From: Bacteroidetes bacterium UBA1947
Lineage (GTDB): Bacteria > Bacteroidota > Bacteroidia > Chitinophagales > Chitinophagaceae
DNA: 29,417 bases
Direction of reading: 5' to 3'
Assembly (NCBI GenBank): GCA_002336915.1
Contig: DDET01000017.1
Location: forward strand, 24,171 to 53,587
The notes beneath the pieces were generated by a model, which had not been told where the DNA came from, made no database searches, and saw nothing but the letters and a program-made list of their open reading frames with translations. Below, in pieces: positions 1-8,095 of the stretch. A program made the position numbers and the translations under genes. How positions within the stretch are numbered: the stretch's first letter is position 1; each line of letters begins with the position of its first letter.

Positions 1-23
1 TCTACCAACTGAGCTACGAAATC
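1..23 (-). tRNA. 5' end of a tRNA, cut by the window edge
   Basis: Read on the minus strand, this is the 5' acceptor strand GATTTCG followed by a canonical D-arm (GCTCAGTTGGTAGA), and the gene runs out of the window at position 1. The same 23 bases start the partial copy at 56-114. The anticodon lies outside the window, so identity cannot be read; by similarity to the neighbouring copy it may be tRNA-Lys. Confidence 0.7.
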
Positions 24-55
24 AATATTTTAAAGAACTATTATCAACTTAACCT

Positions 56-114
56 CTCGAACCCAAGACCCTCCCGCGAAAAGCGGGATGCTCTACCAAC
101 TGAGCTACGAAATC
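56..114 (-). pseudogene. Partial tRNA (Lys-like), 3' half missing
   Basis: On the minus strand the copy has the acceptor 5' strand GATTTCG, a D-arm, an anticodon arm (stem TCCCG/CGGGA, loop CTTTTCG, anticodon register TTT = Lys), a variable region GGGTC and the first half of a T-arm up to GGTTCGAG. It then breaks off: neither the T-stem 3' strand nor the acceptor 3' strand follows, and 32 bases later another tRNA 5' end begins at position 23. The anticodon loop is odd, because C at 37 and a possible C32-G38 pair would shrink the loop to five bases. I infer a tandemly duplicated, non-functional tRNA fragment. A processed regulatory tRNA-like leader is the alternative. Confidence 0.6.
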
Positions 115-152
115 TTACCAATTTTAGAAGGCTGTACCTCCTTAACGGAGCG

Positions 153-182
153 CAAAGATAAGAATATAGCCTTTTTCACAAA
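153..182 (-). promoter_or_regulatory. Bacteroidota-type promoter driving the tRNA region
   Basis: The minus strand carries TTTG (179-182), an 18-base spacer and TATCTTTG (153-160). This is a full match to the TAnnTTTG -7 element of the Bacteroidota primary sigma factor with its TTTG -33 element. Transcription would start near 147 and run into the tRNA copies at 114 and 23. Confidence 0.65.
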
Positions 183-262
183 AAGTTTTTCAATGTTTTT
201 TTACACATAATAGCTAGCACAGCCACAGTAAAGGCTTTGAAAGAAATGGAAATTTCTGTTAT

Positions 263-2707
263 CTAAAAATCGAACATCAATTTGACGTTAATCAGCCTCG
301 AAGTGAGCCTGTTGGGCACCGCAAATGTTTTGCCGCTGCTCTGATCCTGTATCCATGTATAGGATAATGTATTCTGTATGCCTAAGAGGTTAAAGACCTC
401 GAGGCTTGCCCAGATGCTCTTTATATTTTTAAAGAAACTGTGATAAGGGCGCTCCTTGCGCGCACCATTCAGTAGCAGTGCCGAGAAGCCTATGTCCACA
501 CGCTTGTAATCGGGCAGGCGCAGTGTATCTGCATAGCGTGGGGCGCTTGGCGGCCCCAGTGGCAGGCCTGTAGCATACATCGCGTTGATGTGCACCTTGT
601 AGCTATTGTGGCGTGGTATGTAATCTTCAAAGTACATACCTATCATAAAGCGCTGATCGGAAGGGCGTGGTATAAAACCGGGGTTTATACCACTATCGCC
701 ACCGGTCACTGTCTTGTAATTAGAATCCCTGAGATATTCCGCTGTCTTCATCACGCCTATGCTTATCCACGATGTCGCGCCTTTTACTATATCACCATAC
801 AGGCGCAGCTCACCACCATATGCATAACCCGTAGCCTCATTTTGACCATGATAGCGAATGCGCACATTATCAAAAATATAGGGCACAAGGTCCCAAAGGT
901 ATTTGTAGTACAGCTCTGTTGTCAGCTTAAAGGGGCGGTTGGCAGCTTTGAAATTATAGTCCGTACCCAGCAGTACGTGGTATGATTTCTGCGCCTGCAA
1001 GCCTGTGTTAAGATTGCCTTGCAGGTCGCGCATCTCGCGATAGAAGGGAGGTTGTGCATACAAGCCTGTAGCAAACCTGAACACCACATCATTCTTCCAC
1101 TCTGGTTTGTATGCCATCTGTAGTCGCGGACTTACTATGAACTCCTTGTTCAGGAAATCATAATTGAACCTTGCACCAACCGACATGGTAAGATGAAGCG
1201 AGTCGTTAAAGCGAAGGTTGTCCTGCACAAAACCGCTCAGCACCGTATAATTGAAATTGGCCGATGAGTTGTAAAAATTCATCATCCTCAGCTGTGTTGT
1301 ATCATATGGCTGTGTAAAGCCCGATGAGTCACGGCGTTCCCATTCATGTAGCTTGTCGCTGATGCTTGTCACGTTCGCGTCCACACCCCATTGCAGGAAG
1401 TGCTTTTTTGCATCATACGAACCGCGATGTGCGAGGTTGCTCACATTCACCTCCAGGTAATTCCGGGCATGGGTTTCTATCAGGCCGGTGCCCAGGTAGG
1501 TCTTTATTTGCCCGAAGCTCTCCTTGCCAAGATCCGTTTCCAGTTCACCCAGCAGGTACTCACCACCTATATCATAGGTTTCGTATTCATTGGTTTGAAA
1601 ACCCGATGCCAGGAATTTGAGCTTCAGCTTATCATCAGGTCTGTAAGTGGTGGATATACCCGCAAAACGCGAATCGAACTGGTCTACCTCGCTACCGTCG
1701 AAAAATACACGCAGCTGGTAAGCTTTATTGACCAGGCCAAAGCTGCTGGTAGACTCTTCAGGTATAAGGCTAAAGCGATTGCGTGCATAGTTGCCTATCA
1801 CTTCCATTTCCCACTTTTTACTGAAGCGGTAATTGACCAAAGCCTGTACATCTGTAAAGGACGGATTGTACACCCCTTTTGTAGGCTGCGACTGCAAAAG
1901 GTACTGGTTGGACTTTTCCCTTGCGCCTATCAGGTAAGTAAGCTTTTCGTTTTTAGATGCGCCCTCAAGGTGCAGGCTGGCGCCTAGCAGGCTGGCCATT
2001 ACGGAGCCGCCAAATTGCTTCGGGTGCTTGTAGGTCACATCCAGCACACTGCTCATTTTATCACCATACTTGGCCTGGAAACCACCCACCGAGAAGTTCA
2101 CGCCCGATGCAAGATCAGGGTTCACGAAACTGAGCCCTTCCTGCTGGCCCGAGCGGACGAGGAATGGGCGGTATATCTCAAAATCGTTCACATACACCAG
2201 GTTCTCATCATAATTGCCCCCACGCACATTGTATTGCGAGGTAAGCTCATTATTACTGCCCACCAGTGTCTTTATTATCGCTTCTATACCACCTGTTGGC
2301 GACACCATGATGTTTGCCTTCGATATGTCTATGGTGGTGCTGCCCGCTTCTCCCCTGTTTATATCACTTACTACTACTTCCTTCAGTGTATTCGCATCAG
2401 TCTTTAGTGTAATATCCGGCATCAGCTCATACTGGCCTTTCCTCGTATTGATACGCCGGCGCTCTGTTTGGTAACCGGTGTAAGAGTAGATGATCATCAG
2501 CTGTGTATCAGCCGGTACTTCGAGCAGGTATCGGCCGTCCCTGTTGGTATTAGTACCAAGATTTGAATTGAGTACCGATACATTAACTACATCAATAGGT
2601 TTCCCTTGCCCATCTTTTACAATGCCGCCCACTTTTACAGTTTGCGCAGCAGCAAAAAATGAACAACAAAACATCAATACAGCGAGGGCCGATAATTTAC
2701 GAAGCAT
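263..2707 (-). CDS. TonB-dependent outer-membrane receptor
   Basis: An 814-residue outer-membrane transporter. From the ATG at 2707 it has a signal peptide (about 1-22, ending AAAQ), a carboxypeptidase-regulatory-like beta-sandwich (about 25-110, with the GxVxDGQGKPI and TNxDGRYLLEVP signatures), a plug domain (about 115-230, with NVRGGNYDENLVYVND) and a C-terminal beta-barrel ending in FDF, as expected for BAM-dependent barrel insertion. A GTG four codons upstream is possible, but the ATG gives a cleaner signal peptide. It starts 33 bases after the rpe stop, so it is probably co-transcribed with rpe and the Lys/Glu-rich gene. No SusD-like partner is adjacent, so the substrate cannot be named; a siderophore, cofactor or peptide importer is as likely as a glycan one. 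Confidence 0.9.
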   Translation of the reverse strand: MLRKLSALAVLMFCCSFFAAAQTVKVGGIVKDGQGKPIDVVNVSVLNSNLGTNTNRDGRYLLEVPADTQLMIIYSYTGYQTERRRINTRKGQYELMPDITLKTDANTLKEVVVSDINRGEAGSTTIDISKANIMVSPTGGIEAIIKTLVGSNNELTSQYNVRGGNYDENLVYVNDFEIYRPFLVRSGQQEGLSFVNPDLASGVNFSVGGFQAKYGDKMSSVLDVTYKHPKQFGGSVMASLLGASLHLEGASKNEKLTYLIGAREKSNQYLLQSQPTKGVYNPSFTDVQALVNYRFSKKWEMEVIGNYARNRFSLIPEESTSSFGLVNKAYQLRVFFDGSEVDQFDSRFAGISTTYRPDDKLKLKFLASGFQTNEYETYDIGGEYLLGELETDLGKESFGQIKTYLGTGLIETHARNYLEVNVSNLAHRGSYDAKKHFLQWGVDANVTSISDKLHEWERRDSSGFTQPYDTTQLRMMNFYNSSANFNYTVLSGFVQDNLRFNDSLHLTMSVGARFNYDFLNKEFIVSPRLQMAYKPEWKNDVVFRFATGLYAQPPFYREMRDLQGNLNTGLQAQKSYHVLLGTDYNFKAANRPFKLTTELYYKYLWDLVPYIFDNVRIRYHGQNEATGYAYGGELRLYGDIVKGATSWISIGVMKTAEYLRDSNYKTVTGGDSGINPGFIPRPSDQRFMIGMYFEDYIPRHNSYKVHINAMYATGLPLGPPSAPRYADTLRLPDYKRVDIGFSALLLNGARKERPYHSFFKNIKSIWASLEVFNLLGIQNTLSYTWIQDQSSGKTFAVPNRLTSRLINVKLMFDF

Positions 2708-2740
2708 ATACACAATCACTAAAACGGGGATAAGTTACAT

Positions 2741-3394
2741 TTATTTTCCTATTGCCTTCAGCTTCGCTATGGTTTCGGTAGGGTTGGCTGATGCAAAGAC
2801 TGTATTGCCTGCCACCAGTACATCGGCACCGGCCTCTATAATGCTGCCGGCATTCTCCAATGTTACACCGCCATCTATCTCTATTAGTGTGCTGCCGCCG
2901 GCCTTTGTGATGATCTCCTTAGCCTGCCTTATTTTGTTATACGTAAGCGGCAGGAACTTCTGGCCACCAAAGCCGGGGTTAATGCTCATTACCAGCAGCA
3001 GGTCTATCTCCCCTATTATATCCTGTATCATCTCCACAGGTGTATGCGGGTTAATGGACAAACCCGCCTTCATACCCAGCGCCTTGATGCTGGTAAGCGT
3101 GCGGTGTATATGGTAACCTGTTTCGTAGTGCACGGTAAGATAATCGGCACCCGCCTTTTTAAAGTCTTCCAGGTAGCGCTCCGGTTCTTCTATCATCAGG
3201 TGCACATCAAAGGTCTTTTTCGCCGCCTTTTTCATCTGGGCTATGATGGGCATACCGTAACTAATGTTGGGCACAAAACGCCCGTCCATCACATCCAGGT
3301 GAAACCAATCGGCCTCGCTGTTATTCACCATTTCAATTTCCTGTTCCAGCTTCAAAAAATCGGCCGAGAGCATCGAGGGGGCAATTAGCGCCAT
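2741..3394 (-). CDS. rpe: Ribulose-phosphate 3-epimerase
   Basis: This cytoplasmic pentose-phosphate enzyme interconverts D-ribulose 5-phosphate and D-xylulose 5-phosphate. The 217-residue length is normal for a (beta/alpha)8 epimerase. Signatures visible in order are SMLSADF (7-13), HLDVMDGRFVPN (32-43), DVHLMI (63-68), SINPGFGGQKF (137-147), EIDGGV (172-177) and AGNTVF (195-200). The expected metal/catalytic set is present (His32, Asp34, His65, Asp174 by family position). The ATG follows a very A-rich leader with no Shine-Dalgarno sequence, usual for this phylum. It sits between the Lys/Glu-rich secreted protein (22-base gap) and the TonB receptor (33-base gap), which suggests a shared transcript. 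Confidence 0.96.
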   Translation of the reverse strand: MALIAPSMLSADFLKLEQEIEMVNNSEADWFHLDVMDGRFVPNISYGMPIIAQMKKAAKKTFDVHLMIEEPERYLEDFKKAGADYLTVHYETGYHIHRTLTSIKALGMKAGLSINPHTPVEMIQDIIGEIDLLLVMSINPGFGGQKFLPLTYNKIRQAKEIITKAGGSTLIEIDGGVTLENAGSIIEAGADVLVAGNTVFASANPTETIAKLKAIGK

Positions 3395-3416
3395 ATACTG
3401 TTTTTTTATTTTTTTT

Positions 3417-4094
3417 CTATCTTATGTACACCAGCCGCTGCAGTTCTTTCTTACAGAGGTAGTTTAAATGCTTTCCCGACGGTTGCCTGATCGTAGTATT
3501 GTTGTAGGTGAACCTGAACCAATACCTGTTGCCTCTTTTCAGCTGGTACTCATCAAAGGGATTATCTGCAAATTTAAAGTCAAAATTGTCACCGGGCTTA
3601 ATTAATACAAAAGCGGGGTAAATTGCCCTTTTTACAAAGAGCAGATCGCGTATTACGCGCGGCCTGCCGCCACTAAAATTGTTTACAAAAAAGCCAAAAC
3701 GGCCTGAGTTGACCCATACAGGTTCTTTGCAACGGTTCTTAACAGTAAAAGTGTAGGTTATATAAGCATCATCGCCCAGGGTATCCTGCGCCTGTATCTT
3801 CATCATTACGCAATTGCACACGCTTGTAGGACGTTCATCAACTGTTTTTTTCTCCGGCTGTTTTGCCTCCGCTGTCCTTTTATCAGCCTGCTTTTCTTCG
3901 GGATGCTTTTTGTCTGCCACTTTCTTTTCCCCAGGCTTTTCGGGGCCCAGGGGCTTTGCGTGCTTTTCGGATTTCTTTTTTTCGGCCTGTTTTTTTTCCG
4001 GCTGCTTCTTTTTTTGTGCCGGGACGGGAGTGCTATAGCATAGTAAGACTAAGATCAGAAAAGACAACCAATGTATTTTGTATGTGAGTTTCAA
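3417..4094 (-). CDS. Secreted protein with Lys/Glu-rich linker, unknown function
   Basis: I do not recognise a family. The 225-residue product begins with a signal peptide (1-27, ending PVPAQ). A highly charged low-complexity stretch follows (about 28-90) built of KKxxEKK/ADKK-like units rich in Lys, Glu, Pro and Ala. A compact beta-rich C-terminal domain (about 92-225) has a CNC pair at its start and an RxGFFVNNFSGGRPR segment. The start is TTG at 4092-4094: no ATG or GTG occurs in frame upstream before sequence that no longer looks coding, and the TTG gives the complete signal peptide. The charged linker resembles envelope-spanning or wall-associating spacers, but that role is inferred. It is the probable first gene of the unit that continues into rpe and the TonB receptor. 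Confidence 0.75.
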   Translation of the reverse strand: MKLTYKIHWLSFLILVLLCYSTPVPAQKKKQPEKKQAEKKKSEKHAKPLGPEKPGEKKVADKKHPEEKQADKRTAEAKQPEKKTVDERPTSVCNCVMMKIQAQDTLGDDAYITYTFTVKNRCKEPVWVNSGRFGFFVNNFSGGRPRVIRDLLFVKRAIYPAFVLIKPGDNFDFKFADNPFDEYQLKRGNRYWFRFTYNNTTIRQPSGKHLNYLCKKELQRLVYIR

Positions 4095-4149
4095 TACTTT
4101 ATTATGCTTTTGAGGTAGCCGGTTGGGCGTTAAGATAATTGAATCCGTA

Positions 4150-4157
4150 CAAATATA
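4150..4157 (-). promoter_or_regulatory. Probable -7 element upstream of the Lys/Glu-rich gene
   Basis: The minus strand reads TATATTTG, a full TAnnTTTG match, about 55 bases upstream of the TTG start at 4094. No convincing TTG lies at the -33 spacing, so the promoter is tentative. Confidence 0.4.
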
Positions 4158-4251
4158 AATAGGAAAAATCGGCGCGGTGGATTGCGGGTGGATAACCTGC
4201 GGTAAATAAGGTGCAATTTACCCCTGTTTCTCGTTCGCCGCAAGCATTCAT

Positions 4252-4281
4252 AAAAAAAGGAGTGCCGTAGCACTCCTTTTT
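4252..4281 (-). terminator. Rho-independent terminator of the LamG-like gene
   Basis: A hairpin with stem AAAAAGGAGTGC / GCACTCCTTTTT and loop CGTA ends, on the minus strand, in a run of seven T. It lies 53 bases beyond the stop at 4334. The symmetric A/T flanks mean it could also work in the opposite direction. Confidence 0.85.
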
Positions 4282-4333
4282 CTCTTCAGTCCTACTTTCT
4301 TCCCGCACCTTTCTACTATGGACTATCGACTAT

Positions 4334-5640
4334 TTATTCTTTTACGATCTTCATCGTCTCGGTCCTTGCATCGTCCGTATACTTCAGCATATAAATGCCT
4401 TGTGCCAGCCCGCTGAGGTCTATTGATTCAGTGGCTCCACTTAATGGCACACGCTTCAGTTCCTTGCCTGTCAGGTCGGTAAGGCTGATGTAGCTATTGC
4501 CTGTTTGTGTGCCGTATATGGTTATGCTTACGCTGTTACGTACAGGGTTGGGCGATGCAGTTATGTTGAGGCTGTTGCCATTCTTTACGGTCGCATCCAC
4601 CACTTTGGTATAGTTGCTCTTGCCGCCCGGCTCATCCATTTTTACACGGTAGTAGTTAATGCCATTGAATGGCTGCTCATCCCACCAGGTATATGCAGCG
4701 GCTACTCCCTTTGCAGATGCGGTACCTATATCAGTAAAGTTCCTGCCATCGGCGCTGCGCTGTATGGTATACAGGCCACCGCTTGTTTCTGTAGCACTTG
4801 TCCAGTCCACCCTGTTGCGTGCAGCTTCGTTTTGCGCGCTTATATTGCTTATGGCAATATCCAGTGGCGCAAATCCGTATGCAGTGTGTATGTAGAAACC
4901 GCTAAAGCCTGTTACAGGCAGTACCATCACCCACCAGTTATTCGTAGCATCCCAGTTTACAGCAGGTATTATCAATTCCTCGCTGCCTGTGTAGTTTCCG
5001 GGTGCCGTACCTGTGCCGTGGAATTGCGTTACCCGTACATTACCATTATTTATTGCGCCGGTAGGCAGCAGTGGCATGCCGGCAGCGGTTGCAGCTACAT
5101 TGTATGCGTCAAATTCGCTCTGGTATGCATATAGCATTATAGTAGCGGTAGCAGTGCCCGCATTGTTCGCCGGTGTTATATCAAAATGTCTTTGCACATA
5201 TGGCTGGCCGTTATAGCTATTTACCACCAGGTCCTTTGTCACCGTTACGGTCGTGTTCCCGTTTATGGGGTTGGCACCCGTAGGGTTGATGCTCGCCATC
5301 AGGTCGCAGTCCGTATAATAGCGCACATCCATAAATCCGTTCACATTCACCACCCTGCTCTCGGGGAACACGTAGTTGCCCGCAAGGGAGTTCGATGTAT
5401 TGATGAACGCTATGTGAACCGTGTCTGTATCGGTTATAGGGGCGGCGCAGGGATCATTGCTGGTAAGCACTACGCTTATCACATCTCCGTCTGCGGGTAT
5501 AGTGTCTGTATATGTGGGGCTGGTCGCCACCGGGGAGCCGTTCTTAAACCATTGGTAGGAAGGCGCAGGGCCTCCGTTCGTAGTGTTGGCGGTAAATACA
5601 ACAGTCTGGCTGCCGCAGATCGTATCATTCGGGTTGCTGC
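4334..5640 (-). repeat. Copy 1 of a 1.3-kb duplicated coding module
   Basis: The 3' 1.3 kb of this gene matches the 3' 1.3 kb of the RCC1 gene (6784-8095) in the same orientation, with long stretches of near-identical DNA around the T9SS domain. It is a direct repeat that recombination or gene conversion could use. The boundary lies near the Ig-like module start. Confidence 0.8.
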
Positions 5641-6547
5641 TTATAGCAACATTTGGTACTACAGGTGGTGCGAAGCTAAGATCGATGTACATGACGCTAT
5701 CGCCGCCATACATATTCGCACCCACGAGTGTATCAGAATAAGTACCTGCCACTGTCCAGCTATGGTTGCCGCTGGGGCTGATGTATGGATTGGCACAGGA
5801 AATAACAGAGATAGTATCATAAGTACGGCGCTCGTAAAGTGATAATACTTCTGTTGCCGAAAGTGGACGACTATATACCCTGAATTCATCCATAAGACCG
5901 CCGGCGGGGCTACCTACATTAGCGCTATAGCCCATAACTTTAAAAGGCCCTGCACCGCTGATAGATACCGCACCTTGAGATTGAGTGTTTGTCAGCACGC
6001 CATCTACATACACATACACATTATTAGCACTATTGTCATATACAAAGGTGGTCATATGCGGGGCGCCGTTTGCAGCTCCCAGTACATATACGTCCGTAAG
6101 GCCGCCGCCACGCATTATCCAGTTATTTGGGCCGGCAACACCATTTGTGAAGCAGCGAAACGAATTGGAGTTTGCATCGCCAAAAATATAATAGAGGGTA
6201 GAATTTGGACCGATGCCGGAACTCCAGAAAGAGATCGTCCACGAAGACGAACCAAGATTCGGTGCCCAGCCTGTATTTAAATAATCTGTTGATGAAGCGT
6301 TGCCGCTACCTATCAATGCACCTCCGTAAAGGCCGGTACCACCCTGGGTCACTGAGCCCATAATAGTAGCGGTAGCTGTGCCCACGGGGGGCGTAAGCGC
6401 CAGGTTTGGCACAGTAGTACCCACGCCGTCAAAGCGGTAATACAACAGCTCAGGTGTGGGGAGCGTAGTTTGTGCCTTTACACTTGCAGCGCAGGCCAGC
6501 AGCAGTAAGCCACAAGCAATTAATTGACTTAGTAAATTTCTTTTCAT
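4334..6547 (-). CDS. LamG-like, Ig-like, T9SS-sorted secreted protein
   Basis: A 737-residue surface or secreted protein. The signal peptide is 1-26 (ending SVKAQ). A concanavalin-A/LamG-like domain covers about 33-240 and ends in the typical DEFRVYSRPLSATEVLSLY signature. An Ig/PKD-like module (about 297-380, with CGSQTVVFTA and YQWFKNG) is followed by a beta-rich region and a type A T9SS sorting domain (about 665-737: ASPNPVRNSVSI, LTDLTGKEL, GIYMLKYTDD, final IVKE). LamG domains usually bind carbohydrate or protein ligands, so an adhesin or glycan-binding role is plausible but unproven. From about residue 303 onward it is a close paralogue of the RCC1 protein encoded just upstream, with only the N-terminal head differing. 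Confidence 0.88.
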   Translation of the reverse strand: MKRNLLSQLIACGLLLLACAASVKAQTTLPTPELLYYRFDGVGTTVPNLALTPPVGTATATIMGSVTQGGTGLYGGALIGSGNASSTDYLNTGWAPNLGSSSWTISFWSSGIGPNSTLYYIFGDANSNSFRCFTNGVAGPNNWIMRGGGLTDVYVLGAANGAPHMTTFVYDNSANNVYVYVDGVLTNTQSQGAVSISGAGPFKVMGYSANVGSPAGGLMDEFRVYSRPLSATEVLSLYERRTYDTISVISCANPYISPSGNHSWTVAGTYSDTLVGANMYGGDSVMYIDLSFAPPVVPNVAISSNPNDTICGSQTVVFTANTTNGGPAPSYQWFKNGSPVATSPTYTDTIPADGDVISVVLTSNDPCAAPITDTDTVHIAFINTSNSLAGNYVFPESRVVNVNGFMDVRYYTDCDLMASINPTGANPINGNTTVTVTKDLVVNSYNGQPYVQRHFDITPANNAGTATATIMLYAYQSEFDAYNVAATAAGMPLLPTGAINNGNVRVTQFHGTGTAPGNYTGSEELIIPAVNWDATNNWWVMVLPVTGFSGFYIHTAYGFAPLDIAISNISAQNEAARNRVDWTSATETSGGLYTIQRSADGRNFTDIGTASAKGVAAAYTWWDEQPFNGINYYRVKMDEPGGKSNYTKVVDATVKNGNSLNITASPNPVRNSVSITIYGTQTGNSYISLTDLTGKELKRVPLSGATESIDLSGLAQGIYMLKYTDDARTETMKIVKE

Positions 6548-6682
6548 AGAAAAATAATTGTGCTAATTAAACATAAACTACAGTAAAAATAGTAAAGAAA
6601 ATTGATATGGGTGGGTATTTTTTCTTAGCCCTTTGCGCTCCGATAGAGGACTTTGGAAGCAAAAACGGCTCCGGAACCTGTA

Positions 6683-6721
6683 TAAAAAAGAAAGTAGGAG
6701 TGCTGAGGCGCTCCTACTTTC
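6683..6721 (-). terminator. Rho-independent terminator of the RCC1 gene
   Basis: A long hairpin of about 14 bp (GAAAGTAGGAG on one side, CTCCTACTTTC on the other, loop near TGAG) is followed on the minus strand by TTTTTT. It lies 63 bases after the stop at 6784. Its core GGAGTGC resembles the terminator at 4252-4281, consistent with the duplication having included the 3' flank. Confidence 0.87.
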
Positions 6722-6751
6722 TCAATTTATCTGTGCCAGCCTTCAATTTTC

Positions 6752-6778
6752 GACTTTTGAATTTTGACTTTTGAATTA
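6752..6778. repeat. Two tandem copies of a 14-bp AT-rich unit
   Basis: GACTTTTGAATTTT is repeated twice head to tail directly after the RCC1 stop codon. A comparable doublet (GACTAT-CGACTAT) follows the LamG gene stop at about 4320-4331. No function is apparent. Confidence 0.6.
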
Positions 6779-6783
6779 TTACC

Positions 6784-8095
6784 CTACTCTTTCACCATCT
6801 TCATCGTCTCCGTTCTCACATCATCGGTGTACTTCAGCATATAGATGCCTTGTGCAAGGCCGCTGAGGTCTATGCTTGCACTCGCGCTGCTTAATTGCAC
6901 CCTCCTCAGTTCCTTGCCGGTCAGGTCGGTTATGCTTATGTAGCTATTGCCTGTTTGCGTACCATATATGGTTACGCTCACATTGTTATGCGCAGGGTTG
7001 GGTGATGCCGTTATGTTGAATGTATTGCCTGTTTTCACCGTCGCATCCACCACTTTGGTATAGTTGCTCTTGCCGCCGGGCTCATTCATTTTTATACGGT
7101 AGTAGTTTATGCCACTGAATGGTTTTTCATCCCAATAAGTGTAGGCGCTGGCTATTCCCTTAGCATCTGTTGTGCCTATGTCTGTAAAGTTCCTGCCATC
7201 GGCGCTGCGCTGTATGGTATACAGGCCGCCCCTTGTTTCTGTTGCACTTGTCCAGTCCACCCTGTTGCGGCTGCCTTCATTTTGTGCGCCTATATTGCTT
7301 ATGGCTATATCCAGCGGATCAGGTCCCCATGCGGTGTGTATATAGAAGCCGCTAAAGCCCACCACATTAAATGTCATCACCCACCAGCCATTGGTCGCAT
7401 CCCAGCTCACAGTTGGTGTTATCAGCACCTCCGTACCTGTATAGTTGCCAGGGGCTGTACCCACACCGTGGAACTGTGTTACCCTTACATTACCATTATC
7501 CACAGCGCCTGTAGGCAGCGGTGGCAGGCTGGCTGCAGCAGCAGCTATATTGTAGACGTCAAATTCACTTTGGTAGGCATATAGTGTTACTGTGGCCGTT
7601 GCGCTGCCTGCTGCGTTCACCGGCTCTATATCAAAATGCCTTTGCACATATGGCTGCCCGTTAAAGCTGTTCACCACCAGGTCCTTCGTCACCTTCACGG
7701 TAGTATTACCGTTTATCGGGAAGGCGCCCGAGGGTGTTATACTCGCCATCAGGTCACAGTCCGCATAGTAGCGCACATCTGTTGGCGCGCTTATGTTCTG
7801 CACCATGCTCTCGGGGTACAGGCTATTGCCGGCCAGTGAGTTGCTTGGGCTGTTGATCACCATATGTACCGTATCGGTATCGCTTATAGGCAGCGCGCAG
7901 CCTGCGCTGCTCGTCATTATGCAGCTTATTACGTCACTGTTCACCAGGCTGTTGTCCGTATACGTGGGGGCATTCACGCCCACAGGGAAGCCGTTTTTAT
8001 ACCACTGGTATAGTGGCACAGGCCCTCCGTTGGTCGGGCTTGCCGTAAATAACACGCTCTGGCTGCCGCATAGGGTATCATTCGGGCTTACGGTA
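6784..8095 (-). repeat. Copy 2 of the 1.3-kb duplicated coding module
   Basis: Same orientation as 4334-5640. It covers the Ig-like module, the SNSLAGN region and the sorting domain. Amino-acid identity is highest around the RNRVDWTSATET and SNYTKVVDATVK segments. Confidence 0.8.

Noticed and set aside
3814..4087. Cys/Phe-rich open frames on the plus strand opposite the Lys/Glu-rich linker
   Set aside because: They are the complement of the low-complexity AAG/GAA tract, which is open in several frames by composition.
4102..4308. A 68-codon open frame on the minus strand
   Set aside because: It includes the terminator hairpin at 4252-4281 and has no domain or coding-like composition.
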